From: Actinomycetes bacterium
GTDB taxonomy: Bacteria; Actinomycetota; Acidimicrobiia; Acidimicrobiales; UBA8190
Direction of reading: 5' to 3'
NCBI GenBank assembly: GCA_021798135.1
Contig: JAJZYI010000016.1
Location: 1 to 22,710 of the forward strand
Length of the DNA stretch: 22,710 nt
The position numbers and the translations under genes were made by a program. Of this stretch, positions 1-7,498 are shown piece after piece (positions within the stretch are counted from its first letter, which is position 1; each line of letters starts with the position of its first letter). The notes under the pieces were generated by a model. It did not search any database. It had not been told where the DNA came from and saw only the letters and a list, made by a program, of their open reading frames with translations.

Positions 1-165
1 ACGACCAGCACAGCCGGCCGGGTCACGGCCGGCACGACCAGCACAGCCGGCCGGGTCACGGCCGGCACGACCAGCACAGCCGGCCGGCGCACGGCCGGCA
101 CGACCAGCACAGCCGGCCGGCGCACGGCCGGCACGACCAGCACAGCCGGCCGGGTCACGGCCGGC
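1..165. repeat. Five tandem 33-bp repeats
   Basis: Five units of exactly 33 bp lie head to tail at 1-33, 34-66, 67-99, 100-132 and 133-165. Units 1, 2 and 5 are identical, and units 3 and 4 differ from them by the same two bases (GT to CG in the middle). Each unit contains a perfect inverted repeat GCCGGCC / GGCCGGC around a 7-nt loop, so the array could fold into a row of hairpins. Because 33 is a multiple of three, frame 1 stays open across the array and reads an 11-residue Thr/Ala/Gly-rich peptide repeat ending at a TGA (187-189) that overlaps the next gene's GTG. No start codon for that frame is inside the window, so it may be non-coding or the tail of an upstream gene. Confidence 0.95.
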
Positions 166-185
166 GTGCTGCCAGGGAGGGGAAC

Positions 186-743
186 GTGAGCACGGGCGAC
201 GAGCGGAGGATCCTGTTGCCGGTCACCGGGCCCGTGGGCGAGCCGCGCCTCGCCGGCCGGCCCGGCGTGCCGGGGAAGTTCAGCGCGGTGATGGCCTGGC
301 GCGAGGAGCTGCTGGGCGCCTTCTTCCGGTTCTACGCCGTGCTGTGGGGGCCCGGGGCCCTCGACGTGCGGGTGAAGGACCTGGCCCGCATGAAGATCGC
401 CCGGACCGTGGGCTGCCGGATCTGCCAGCTCACCCGCTTCGCCGTGGCGCGCGACGCCACGGCGGAGGAGGACTACCAGGACATCGACGACGTGGAGTCC
501 GGGCCGTACACCGACCGCGAGAAGGCGGCGCTCCGGTACGTCGAGACGTTCTGCATCGGCGCGGTCCACGTCACCGACGACATGGTGGCCGAGCTGCGCC
601 GGCACTTCAGCGAGGAGGAGATCGTGGAGCTGAGCGTCCTCGCCGCGGCGGTCGGGGGCTTCGCCTCGATCAACGTGGCGCTGAACATCGGCCCCGACAG
701 CGAGGAGCTGCAGTGGTTCGACCTTGCCGAGCCGGTGGCGTGA
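186..743 (+). CDS. Carboxymuconolactone decarboxylase family (AhpD-like) protein
   Basis: This 185-residue protein has the all-helical AhpD/carboxymuconolactone decarboxylase fold signature: a segment reading VKDLARMKIARTVGC leads into a CxxC pair at C77 and C80, followed by a helix and an ALRYVETF stretch typical of the family. Members are peroxidase-like disulfide enzymes, decarboxylases or uncharacterised accessory proteins of catabolic operons. In AhpD-type members a histidine follows the second cysteine by four residues; here that position is Arg84, so the peroxidase proton relay is probably incomplete. The GTG start at 186 is preceded by a strong purine tract AGGGAGGGGAA (174-184). The gene stops four bases before the acyl-CoA ligase start at 748, so the two are probably cotranscribed. 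The exact reaction cannot be stated. Confidence 0.85.
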   Translation: MSTGDERRILLPVTGPVGEPRLAGRPGVPGKFSAVMAWREELLGAFFRFYAVLWGPGALDVRVKDLARMKIARTVGCRICQLTRFAVARDATAEEDYQDIDDVESGPYTDREKAALRYVETFCIGAVHVTDDMVAELRRHFSEEEIVELSVLAAAVGGFASINVALNIGPDSEELQWFDLAEPVA

Positions 744-747
744 GCCG

Positions 748-2415
748 ATGAGCGAGCTCACGGCGACGTCGGTGCCCGCCACCGAGACGGACCCCCCCGT
801 GGGACTGCTGCGGGGGACGGGGTTCGACCTCGGCCCCTATGCCCGCCGGCTGCCGCTCGAGGAGCGCTCCCTGGTCCGGCTGCTGGCCGAGCAGGCCGCC
901 GAGCGCCCCGACCACACGTGGCTGGTCTTCGACAGCGGCCCGTCGATCACCTTCGGCGAGGCGCAGGCGCTGGTGAACCAGGTGGCGCACGCCCTGATCG
1001 GCACGGTCGGCGAGGGTGCGCACGTGGGCCTGTTCCTGCGCAACCAGGTGGAGTTCCTGCCGGCGTTCCTGGGCGCGATGGCCGCCGGCGGCGTGGCCGT
1101 GCCGCTGAACGCCGAGGGGCGCGGCCCGCTGCTCGCGTACGTCATCGAGCGCTCCGACGCCCAGGTGCTGGTCGTCCGGGCCGACCTGGTCGACCGCCTG
1201 CAGGACCTCGACTCGCTGGGCCCGGTGCGGACGGTGGTGGTCGTCGGCGACGGCGACGTGCCGGCCAGCATCCACGCCGTCCCGGTGGTGCGGTGGGAGC
1301 AGTGGGTCGGCTCCCGCCCGACCACGCCGGCGCGGGCGTTCCCGCGCTACGACGACCCGGCCCTGATCCAGTTCACGTCGGGCACGACGGGGCGGTCCAA
1401 GGGCGCCGTGTACCCGCACCACTTCCTGTACCTCTACCCGGCCATGGTCGCCGACTCCCTCAGCCGCAGGCCGGAGGACGTGCTGACCACGCCGCTGCCG
1501 CTCTACCACGTCGCCGCGCTGCACCTGGTGGCGAACACCGCGCTCCACGCCGGGTGCACCGCCCACCTGAAGAGCAAGTTCTCGGCGTCGAGGTACTGGG
1601 AGCAGGTGGCGGCCGACGGGGCCACGTACTCGGTGATGCTCGGCCCCATGGCGGCGCTGGTCATGAAGACCGTGGACGAGGCGCCGCCGCACCGGATGGA
1701 GACGATGTTCTGCCTGCCCGCGCCGCCCGAGCGCGAGGAGTTCGAGCGGCGGTTCAAGGTGAAGATGCTGTGGCACGGCTACGGCATGACCGAGATCTAC
1801 CCGCTGCCGATGATGCCCGACGTCATCGACGGGGCGCCGCCCGGCACGCTCGGCTACCCGGTGCGGTGGATGGACTACGGCGTGGTCGACGAGCACGACC
1901 AGCTCGTGCCGCCGGGCGAGACCGGCGAGCTCGTCTTCCGGCCGCTCATCCCGCACGCCATGGCCCGCGGGTACTACAAGGACCCCGAGGCCTCGCTCGT
2001 CGCCTTCCGCAACTTCATGTTCCACACGGGCGACGTGGCCAGCTACGACGAGGACGGGTGCCTGCACTACCACGGCCGCATGCAGGAGCGCCTGCGCCGC
2101 CGCGGCGAGAACGTGAGCGCCTACGAGCTGGAGCTGGTGGCGCTGAAGCACCCCCAGGTGCTCGAGGCGGCCGCCTTCGGCGTGCCAGCGGCGCTGGGGG
2201 AGCACGACATCAAGCTCGACGTCCGCTGCCGGGAGGCGGTGGACCCCGCGGAGCTGCACGCGTGGCTGCAGCGGAACCTCCCGCGCTACATGGTCCCGCG
2301 CTACCTGGAGCTGCGCGAGTCGTTCCCGAAGACGCCGAGCGAGCGGATCGAGAAGTACAAGCTGGTGGAGGAGGGCGTGGACCGTCCCACGGTCTACGAC
2401 GGTGAGCGCAGGTGA
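748..2415 (+). CDS. AMP-dependent acyl-CoA ligase (ANL superfamily)
   Basis: A 555-residue adenylate-forming enzyme expected to convert a carboxylic acid, ATP and CoA to acyl-CoA, AMP and PPi in the cytoplasm. Visible motifs in order: phosphate-binding loop TSGTTGRSKG at 210-219, YGMTE at 345-349, the HTGDVASYDEDG core motif, then the hinge region GRMQERLRRRGENVS. The closing A10 motif reads PKTPSERIEKYKL, where the usual catalytic lysine of SGKI is Arg533. This variant recurs in some actinobacterial CaiC-like ligases as far as I recall, but it predicts altered first-half chemistry. ATG 748 is chosen over an upstream in-frame TTG at 724 because it sits just after the preceding stop (741-743) and homologues begin about here. 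The substrate cannot be read from the sequence. Confidence 0.9.
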   Translation: MSELTATSVPATETDPPVGLLRGTGFDLGPYARRLPLEERSLVRLLAEQAAERPDHTWLVFDSGPSITFGEAQALVNQVAHALIGTVGEGAHVGLFLRNQVEFLPAFLGAMAAGGVAVPLNAEGRGPLLAYVIERSDAQVLVVRADLVDRLQDLDSLGPVRTVVVVGDGDVPASIHAVPVVRWEQWVGSRPTTPARAFPRYDDPALIQFTSGTTGRSKGAVYPHHFLYLYPAMVADSLSRRPEDVLTTPLPLYHVAALHLVANTALHAGCTAHLKSKFSASRYWEQVAADGATYSVMLGPMAALVMKTVDEAPPHRMETMFCLPAPPEREEFERRFKVKMLWHGYGMTEIYPLPMMPDVIDGAPPGTLGYPVRWMDYGVVDEHDQLVPPGETGELVFRPLIPHAMARGYYKDPEASLVAFRNFMFHTGDVASYDEDGCLHYHGRMQERLRRRGENVSAYELELVALKHPQVLEAAAFGVPAALGEHDIKLDVRCREAVDPAELHAWLQRNLPRYMVPRYLELRESFPKTPSERIEKYKLVEEGVDRPTVYDGERR

Positions 2416-2580
2416 CGGAGGGCATCGCGCTGGCGGCGAGGTCGGCAGAGCATCCCGGGACGGGGTGGGGCGTCCACTACGATCCATCGCGGCGGCTGGC
2501 ACCGGGTCGCGTCGCGCCTGCGGCGCAGGCCTCGGCGCTCGTCGAGCGGAGCCGCTGCGATAAGCGAGACGAGGATGGCG

Positions 2581-3429
2581 ATGGCACGCAACGACCGGTC
2601 GAAGGGCGAGGGGAGCGCCGACGGGTCGGCCGGCAACGGTCGGCAGCGCCAGGTGAGGCGCCGGCAGCAGGAGATCCTGGACGCCGCCGCGGCGATCTTC
2701 CGCGAGAAGGGCTACGAGGCGACCTCGACGCAGGACATCGCCGAGGCGGTCGGCCTGCTGAAGGGCAGCCTCTACTACTACATCGACTCCAAGGAAGACC
2801 TGCTGTTCGCCATCATCGACGAGGCGTACAAGGGAGCGCTGGAGACGCTGGAGCGGTCCAAGGCGATGCCCGGCAACGCCCTGCAGAAGCTGCGGTGGAT
2901 GATCGAGTCGCACGTCGAGTACTTCACCGCCAACCAGGTGAAGATGGCCGTCCTGTTCCGGGACTTCCGCTCGCTCAGCGAGGAGCGCCAGCAGATCATC
3001 TCGGGGGAGGGCGACCAGTACCTGGAGGAGGTGCGCTCCCTCATCCGGCAGGGGCAGGCCGAGGGCGTGGTGGCGCCGGACATCGACCCGCGCCTCACCA
3101 GCCTGGGCGTCACGGGGATGGTGAACTCCCTGTCGCAGTGGTACGACCCGTCGGGGCCGAACACGCCGGCCGAGCTGTCGCTGGCCTTCGCGCGCCTGGT
3201 GATCGCCGGCCTGGCCACCCGGCAGGAGGATGCCATGGCCGCCGTGGCGACGGAGGCGGTGCTCCCCGACGGCGCCGAGCCGGCGCGGCCGAAGGCCGGG
3301 ACCCGGGCCGCCGCCACGGCTGCAGCCGGGCCGGCCGGGTCGAACGGCTCGGGTGCCCGGCAGGCCGGGGGCCGGTCGGGTCGGGGCATGGCGTCGACCG
3401 CCAAGGACGGGAGCCGGACGCGCCGCTGA
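2581..3429 (+). CDS. TetR-family transcriptional regulator, KstR2-like
   Basis: The N-terminal helix-turn-helix domain (about residues 28-75) has the TetR pattern EILDAAAAIFREKGYEAT, then DIAEAVGLLKGSLYYYIDSKEDLL. The ligand domain with an SQWYDPSGPNTPAEL segment resembles, by eye, the RWYRPGGPLT region of mycobacterial KstR2, the repressor of steroid C/D-ring catabolism. The core ends near residue 215, the normal TetR length. A further 66 residues form an Ala/Gly/Arg-rich low-complexity basic tail, which is unusual for the family. ATG 2581 is preferred to in-frame ATG 2575 because GAGG at 2571-2574 abuts 2575 but is six bases from 2581. A CGACCGGTCG palindrome lies inside the first codons (2592-2601) and may be autoregulatory. 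Likely targets are the palindromes at 6847 and 8688. Confidence 0.88.
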   Translation: MARNDRSKGEGSADGSAGNGRQRQVRRRQQEILDAAAAIFREKGYEATSTQDIAEAVGLLKGSLYYYIDSKEDLLFAIIDEAYKGALETLERSKAMPGNALQKLRWMIESHVEYFTANQVKMAVLFRDFRSLSEERQQIISGEGDQYLEEVRSLIRQGQAEGVVAPDIDPRLTSLGVTGMVNSLSQWYDPSGPNTPAELSLAFARLVIAGLATRQEDAMAAVATEAVLPDGAEPARPKAGTRAAATAAAGPAGSNGSGARQAGGRSGRGMASTAKDGSRTRR

Positions 3430-3438
3430 GCGCCGGGT

Positions 3439-3459
3439 CGCCGGCACCCGCCGCCGGCG
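3439..3459 (+). terminator. Weak hairpin between the tetR gene and the LLM gene
   Basis: A perfect 7-bp stem CGCCGGC / GCCGGCG with a 7-nt loop lies in the 58-bp gap after the regulator's stop codon. There is no T-tract. It could attenuate transcription between the regulator and the following LLM gene, but in DNA this GC-rich a 7-bp stem is weak evidence. Confidence 0.25.
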
Positions 3460-3487
3460 CCGAGCGCCGAGCGGGCGAGGTGGCCCC

Positions 3488-4522
3488 GTGAGCCTCGACA
3501 TCGGCGTGGGGCTCTGGACGATGCAGTCGACGGTGTCGGCGCCGTCGTCCATGCCCGCGCTGTACCGGCGCTTCGTCGACGACGCCCGGCGCGTCGAGGA
3601 GCTCGGCTACCACTCGATGTGGATGGCCGAGCACCGCTTCTGGTACGACGGCTGGTGCCCGGCGCCCTTCACCGCCGCCGCGGCGGCCGCGGCGGTCACC
3701 GAGCGCCTGCGCTTCGGCACCGGCATGCTGCTGCTGCCCCAGCAGGACCCGCTGCGGCTGGCCGAGACGGTGGCGACCGTCGACCGCCTGGCCGGCGGCC
3801 GGCTGGACGTCGGGGTCGGCCTGGGGCACCGCGACGCCGAGTTCGACGGGCTCGGGATCCGCCGGGCCTCGCGCGGCGCCCGCATGGACGAGGCCCTCGA
3901 CGTGCTGCAGGCGGCCTGGTCCGGCCGGCCCTGGTCGCACGACGGCACCCACTTCCACTACGCCGACCAGCCGCCGCTCCCGGCACCGGCCCAGCAGCCG
4001 GGGCCCCCGCTGTGGATCGGCGGCATGGCCGACGCCGCGCTGCAGCGCGGCATGGACCGGGGGCTGTCCTTCCTGCTGCCGCAGACCCTCTACCCCCACG
4101 AGGTGGCCGCCCTCGCCGAGCGGATCCGGGCCGGGTGGCAGGCCGCGGGCGTGGCGCCCGGCCGCATCGGGATCCTGAAGGACGCGTGGATCGGGGAGGA
4201 CGGCGACGAGGCCCGCGAGTGGTTCCTGGCCCGCACGGCCGTCCACTACCGCGAGGAAGCCGGGTCGTGGTGGGTGCTGAAGGGCCGGGCGACCGGCTTC
4301 GAGGAGCCGGAGCTGCTCGACCGCCAGCTGCGCCGTATCGTGGAGACGCCGCTCGTCGGCGACCCGGACCGGCTCCACGCCGACCTGCAGGAGCTGGCCG
4401 ACGCGGGGGCGGACCTCGTCGTCCTCCGCTTCAACTTCGACGTCACCGCCGAGCGGTCGATGCAGGCCATGTCCCTCTTCAGCCGGACGGTGCTGCCGGC
4501 GTTCACGGGAGCGACGCCATGA
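3488..4522 (+). CDS. LLM-class flavin-dependent oxidoreductase
   Basis: A 344-residue TIM-barrel protein of the bacterial luciferase-like superfamily. Characteristic pieces are the N-terminal strand DIGVGLW, the AEHRFWYDGW motif at 47-56, the core RLRFGTGMLLLPQQDPLRLAET with GGRLDVGVGLGH (103-114), and PPLWIGG further on. The AEHR motif resembles the AEHH of FMN-type luciferase monooxygenases more than the F420-type pattern, so reduced FMN plus oxygen is as likely as F420. GTG 3488 is chosen because GCGAGG at 3475-3480 gives a 7-base spacing and the protein then starts at its first barrel strand. It overlaps the next LLM gene by ATGA, implying translational coupling and perhaps a two-subunit enzyme. 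The substrate is unknown. Confidence 0.85.
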   Translation: MSLDIGVGLWTMQSTVSAPSSMPALYRRFVDDARRVEELGYHSMWMAEHRFWYDGWCPAPFTAAAAAAAVTERLRFGTGMLLLPQQDPLRLAETVATVDRLAGGRLDVGVGLGHRDAEFDGLGIRRASRGARMDEALDVLQAAWSGRPWSHDGTHFHYADQPPLPAPAQQPGPPLWIGGMADAALQRGMDRGLSFLLPQTLYPHEVAALAERIRAGWQAAGVAPGRIGILKDAWIGEDGDEAREWFLARTAVHYREEAGSWWVLKGRATGFEEPELLDRQLRRIVETPLVGDPDRLHADLQELADAGADLVVLRFNFDVTAERSMQAMSLFSRTVLPAFTGATP

Positions 4523-5457
4523 GGTTCGGGATCGTGCTGCGGGCCACCGGGGGCGAGCGGCCCCTGGCGGACCTGGTGGCGCAGGCGCGCGCCGCCGAGG
4601 ACGCGGGCTTCGACCTGCTGTGGGTGGAGGAGGACCGCGGTGCCGGCGACGGCGCTGCGGGCGCGGCCGCGGGCACCGGCCTGCCGGACGCGCTGGCCGT
4701 CGCGTCGGCCCTCGCACCCCACACCACGTCGGTCCGGGTCGGCGCCTGCTGCCGCGCCGGGACCCTGCACCCCGCCTACCTGGCCGAGCAGGCGGCCGTC
4801 GTCGACCTGGTCCTCGGCGGGCGCCTGGTGCTCGGGCTGCGTCCCGCGCCCGGGGCCGAGGCGCTGCTCGGCGACGTGGCCGACCTGGTCGCCCTGGGCC
4901 ACGCCAGCGTGCCGTTCCGCCGCCAGGGCGGGCCGTGGCCGATGCCGGCCGGGCTCGACGGCAACCGGTTCGGGGTGACGGAGGAGGTCGCGGTGACGCC
5001 GGACCCGGTGCAGCTCGAGCTGCCGGTGTGGCTGGCGGGGCCGTCGGCCGCCGTGACCGAGGTGGCGTCGACCCGGGCGCTCGGCATCGTCGCCGACGAC
5101 GCCGAGGACGCGGCGGGCCTCGCCCGGCGGTGGCAGGCCGTGGAGCAGGCGCTCGGCCCCGCCGCGCTCAGGCTCCGGCGGGTGGCGCGCCGCGCCGTGC
5201 CGGTCGGTGCCGGCGGCGCCTTCGACCTCGACGGGCTGCGGGACCGGCTCCACCAGGACCAGCGGGCGTGGCGGATGGACACCGTGCTGCTCGACGCCCC
5301 GCCCGGTGCCGGCGCGGACGCCGTCGCGGACCTGGTGGCCGCGGTGGCACGGCGGGTACGGCCTCGCCTGGCCATGGCCGAGCTGCCGCCCGGGCTCGTC
5401 GAGCACTGGGAGGCGACGGGGCACGGCGCAGGCCCTCGGCCGCAGGTGCCGGCCTGA
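4519..5457 (+). CDS. Divergent LLM-fold protein, possible partner of the upstream LLM enzyme
   Basis: This 312-residue protein starts MRFGIVLRATGGERPLADL and contains ARAAEDAGFDLLWVEED, then DLVLGGRLVLGLRPAPGAEA and PVWLAGPS. This is the luciferase-fold ground plan, but with a shortened second half and little conservation around the cofactor pocket. The start ATG 4519 overlaps the stop of the preceding LLM gene (ATGA, 4519-4522), so the pair is translationally coupled. Bacterial luciferase itself is a heterodimer of a catalytic and a degenerate subunit of this fold, and the arrangement here would suit that model; this is inference. It may instead be an independent F420 or FMN enzyme. Confidence 0.72.
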   Translation: MRFGIVLRATGGERPLADLVAQARAAEDAGFDLLWVEEDRGAGDGAAGAAAGTGLPDALAVASALAPHTTSVRVGACCRAGTLHPAYLAEQAAVVDLVLGGRLVLGLRPAPGAEALLGDVADLVALGHASVPFRRQGGPWPMPAGLDGNRFGVTEEVAVTPDPVQLELPVWLAGPSAAVTEVASTRALGIVADDAEDAAGLARRWQAVEQALGPAALRLRRVARRAVPVGAGGAFDLDGLRDRLHQDQRAWRMDTVLLDAPPGAGADAVADLVAAVARRVRPRLAMAELPPGLVEHWEATGHGAGPRPQVPA

Positions 5458-5547
5458 TGCGCGCGACGCGCGGCACGGCCGAGACGGACAGCAGGGAGAG
5501 CGCCGCGGCGGGCGGTGCACGGAACACCAGATGCCATGGGAGCAGCG

Positions 5548-6696
5548 ATGCCTGACGCGTACATCATCGACGCCATCCGGACCCCCGCCGGCCGCCGCGG
5601 CGGCGGGCTGAGCCACGTCCACCCGGTCGACCTCGGCGCCGTGGTGCTGAAGAACCTGGTGGAGCGCACGGGGATCGACCCCGGCGCGGTCGACGACGTC
5701 ATCTTCGGCTGCGTGGCGCAGGTCGGCAGCCAGGCGTGGAACATCGCCCGCAACGCCTGGCTGTCCGCCGGGTTCCCCGAGCACGTCCCCGGCGTCACCA
5801 TCGACCGCCAGTGCGGGTCGTCGCAGCAGGCGGCCCACTTCGCCGCCCAGGGCGTCCAGGCCGGCGCGTACGACCTGGTGGTAGCCGGCGGTGTGGAGGT
5901 CATGAGCCTGGTCACGTTGAACAGCTCCGGCGAGGTGGGGCCCGGGCTCGGGTTCCGGTACCCCTTCGACGGCGAGGGCTGGCACGCCCGCTTCGGGGAC
6001 CAGGAGATCCACCAGTTCCGCGGTGGCGAGTTGATCGCCCAGCAGTGGGACATCTCGCGTTCGGAGATGGAGGAGCTGGCGCTGGCCAGCCACCAGCGCG
6101 CCGCGCGGGCCTGGTCCGAGGGCCGCTTCGACAGCCAGGTGGTGCCGGTCGGTGACTGCACGCGCGACGAGGGCATCCGCGCCGACACCACGCTGGAGAA
6201 GATGGCCACCCTGCCGCCCCTGCTCCCCGACGGCCGGCTGACCGCGGCGCTGTCGAGCCAGATCGCCGACGGCGCGTCGGCGCTGCTCATCGCCTCCGAG
6301 GACGCCGTGCGCCGCTACGGGCTCACCCCCCGCGCCCGGTTCCACACGATGGCGGTGACCGGCAGCGACCCGGTGCTCATCCTGACGGGGCCGATCCCCG
6401 CCACGAGGATGGCGCTGCAGAAGGCCAAGATGACGGTCGACGACATCGACCTGTTCGAGTGCAACGAGGCGTTCGCCTCCGTCGTCCTGGCGTGGTCGCG
6501 CGACACCGGCGTGCCGCTGGAGAAGGCGAACGTGAACGGCGGGGCCATGGCGCTCGGCCACCCGCTCGGCGCCAGCGGGGCGAAGCTCATGACGACGCTG
6601 CTGTGCGAGCTCGAGCGCACCGGGGGCCGCTACGGGCTGCAGACCATGTGCGAGGGCGGCGGCCTCTCCAACGCCACCATCATCGAGCGGCTCTGA
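5548..6696 (+). CDS. Thiolase family acetyl-CoA C-acyltransferase
   Basis: A 382-residue thiolase that would cleave 3-ketoacyl-CoA with CoA to release acetyl-CoA or propionyl-CoA, the last step of a beta-oxidation round. The nucleophile is C89 in TIDRQCGSSQQ, the general-base histidine H338 sits in ALGHPLGASG, and the second cysteine C368 in MCEGGG. FECNEAFA is the usual core motif. All catalytic residues are present and the length is normal for FadA-type degradative thiolases. ATG 5548 is preferred to in-frame ATGs at 5515 and 5536 because GGGAG at 5538-5542 is five bases upstream and the product then begins at the family N-terminus PDAYIIDAIRTPAG. It follows the two LLM genes after 90 bp and is closed by a hairpin at 6709. 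In steroid clusters the comparable enzyme is FadA6; that assignment is not proven here. Confidence 0.93.
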   Translation: MPDAYIIDAIRTPAGRRGGGLSHVHPVDLGAVVLKNLVERTGIDPGAVDDVIFGCVAQVGSQAWNIARNAWLSAGFPEHVPGVTIDRQCGSSQQAAHFAAQGVQAGAYDLVVAGGVEVMSLVTLNSSGEVGPGLGFRYPFDGEGWHARFGDQEIHQFRGGELIAQQWDISRSEMEELALASHQRAARAWSEGRFDSQVVPVGDCTRDEGIRADTTLEKMATLPPLLPDGRLTAALSSQIADGASALLIASEDAVRRYGLTPRARFHTMAVTGSDPVLILTGPIPATRMALQKAKMTVDDIDLFECNEAFASVVLAWSRDTGVPLEKANVNGGAMALGHPLGASGAKLMTTLLCELERTGGRYGLQTMCEGGGLSNATIIERL

Positions 6697-6708
6697 CCGG
6701 CCGCGGCC

Positions 6709-6734
6709 GCCCTCGCCACCCGGTGGGCGAGGGC
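6709..6734 (+). terminator. Hairpin terminator after the thiolase gene
   Basis: A perfect 9-bp stem GCCCTCGCC (6709-6717) / GGCGAGGGC (6726-6734) encloses an 8-nt loop, 13 bases after the stop codon. No T-run follows, as is common in high-GC actinomycetes. The right arm is also part of the first 36-bp repeat unit that starts at 6722. Confidence 0.55.
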
Positions 6735-6793
6735 CGGTGGCGGGCCGGCGCCAGGCCGGTGGGCGAGGGCCGGTGGCGGGCCGGCACCAGGCC
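6722..6793. repeat. Two tandem 36-bp repeats
   Basis: Units 6722-6757 and 6758-6793 match at 35 of 36 bases, the single difference being G6750 versus A6786. They begin GGTGGGCGAGGG and end CCAGGCC. They lie between the thiolase terminator and the promoter of the VOC-LLM pair. Confidence 0.92.
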
Positions 6794-6832
6794 GGTCGGC
6801 GCCGCGGCCCGGCGGCGCCCGCTCGGCCGGGC

Positions 6833-6864
6833 TACACTGCGAATGTCAAACGACCGGTCGGTTG
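6833..6864 (+). promoter_or_regulatory. Promoter with palindromic TetR-type operator (site A)
   Basis: In an otherwise extremely GC-rich gap, TACACT at 6833-6838 fits a -10 hexamer; no convincing -35 is seen. Immediately downstream, 6847-6864 reads CAAACGACCGGTCGGTTG, an 18-bp palindrome with one mismatched pair and a perfect CGACCGGTCG core at 6851-6860. Adding one base on each side (T6846, A6865) extends the symmetry to 20 bp. Placement over the start of transcription is typical of TetR repression. The same pattern recurs at 8688-8705. It precedes the VOC gene at 6965. Confidence 0.6.
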
Positions 6865-6964
6865 ATGTCCGCCGGTCGGTCGGCGGGAGCCGCCGGCCCC
6901 GGACTGCCAGCGGGCTGCAGGTGCCGCCTGGCCGACCGCGGAGATCCGAACGAGGGAGGCGTCG

Positions 6965-7498
6965 ATGACGATCCACATCGATCACATCTCGCTGCTGGTG
7001 AAGGACCTGGACAAGGCGGAGGCCGACTGGAACCGGATCCTGTCGGCGCTGTCCCCGGCCCACACGTTCCACGTCACCCGCGGCGAGGGTGCCGACGAGC
7101 TCGACGGCATCCCCATGAAGTGGGTGACGTTCCAGAACCCCGACCCGCGCGGCGTCTCGATCCAGCTGTGGGCGGCGGCGGCGCCGGGCACGTGGGTCGA
7201 CAAGGTGCTGGCCAAGCGGGGCGAGTACGTCCACCACGTGGCGTTCTGCGCGGACGACTTCGACGACATGATCGGCAAGGTGAAGGAGCAGGGCGTGCCC
7301 CTGCTGCTCGACAAGCCGAGCAACCCCGACACCCAGCCGTGGCTCAAGTGGAACTTCATCCCCGGCGAGTTCTCGCACGGCCCGCTCATCGAGCTGGCCA
7401 CCCGGTACCTGGCCGTGGGCGACAACTGGCTGCCGCACCCGGGCAACCCGGAGAACGCCGAGCTGGCCGACGAGCTGACGGCCCGCTTCGTGAAGTGA
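6965..7498 (+). CDS. VOC (glyoxalase/epimerase-fold) family protein
   Basis: A 177-residue vicinal-oxygen-chelate protein. It opens with HIDHISLLVKDLDKAEADW, the first beta-alpha-beta module, and has YVHHVAFCADDFDDMI at the start of the second. Candidate metal ligands are H7, Q67, H91 and E143, the usual H/Q/H/E set, so a metal-dependent epimerase, isomerase or lyase is likely. Methylmalonyl-CoA epimerase-like and glyoxalase-like roles are both possible. The start ATG 6965 has GAGGGAGG at 6952-6959 with five-base spacing. The gene is first in a two-gene unit, overlapping the LLM oxidoreductase at 7495-7498, and sits behind operator site A. A CoA-ester epimerase would suit the surrounding beta-oxidation genes, but the substrate is not visible. 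Confidence 0.87.
   Translation: MTIHIDHISLLVKDLDKAEADWNRILSALSPAHTFHVTRGEGADELDGIPMKWVTFQNPDPRGVSIQLWAAAAPGTWVDKVLAKRGEYVHHVAFCADDFDDMIGKVKEQGVPLLLDKPSNPDTQPWLKWNFIPGEFSHGPLIELATRYLAVGDNWLPHPGNPENAELADELTARFVK

Noticed and set aside
1..165. CRISPR array
   Set aside because: The 33-bp units abut with no unique spacers between them, and no cas gene is present.
724..747. TTG start for the first CoA ligase
   Set aside because: It would overlap the upstream gene by 20 bases and add residues without family similarity; ATG 748 fits better.
2416..2580. Operator or terminator in the gap before tetR (GCCTGC-GGC-GCAGGC at 2516-2530)
   Set aside because: A 6-bp dyad is too weak in this composition, and it resembles neither operator site A nor B. 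I see nothing else in the gap.
6843..6968. Small ORF of 41 residues across operator site A and the VOC leader
   Set aside because: It has no ribosome-binding site, would read through the promoter and operator, and its overlap with the VOC start is expected by chance in open GC-rich frames.
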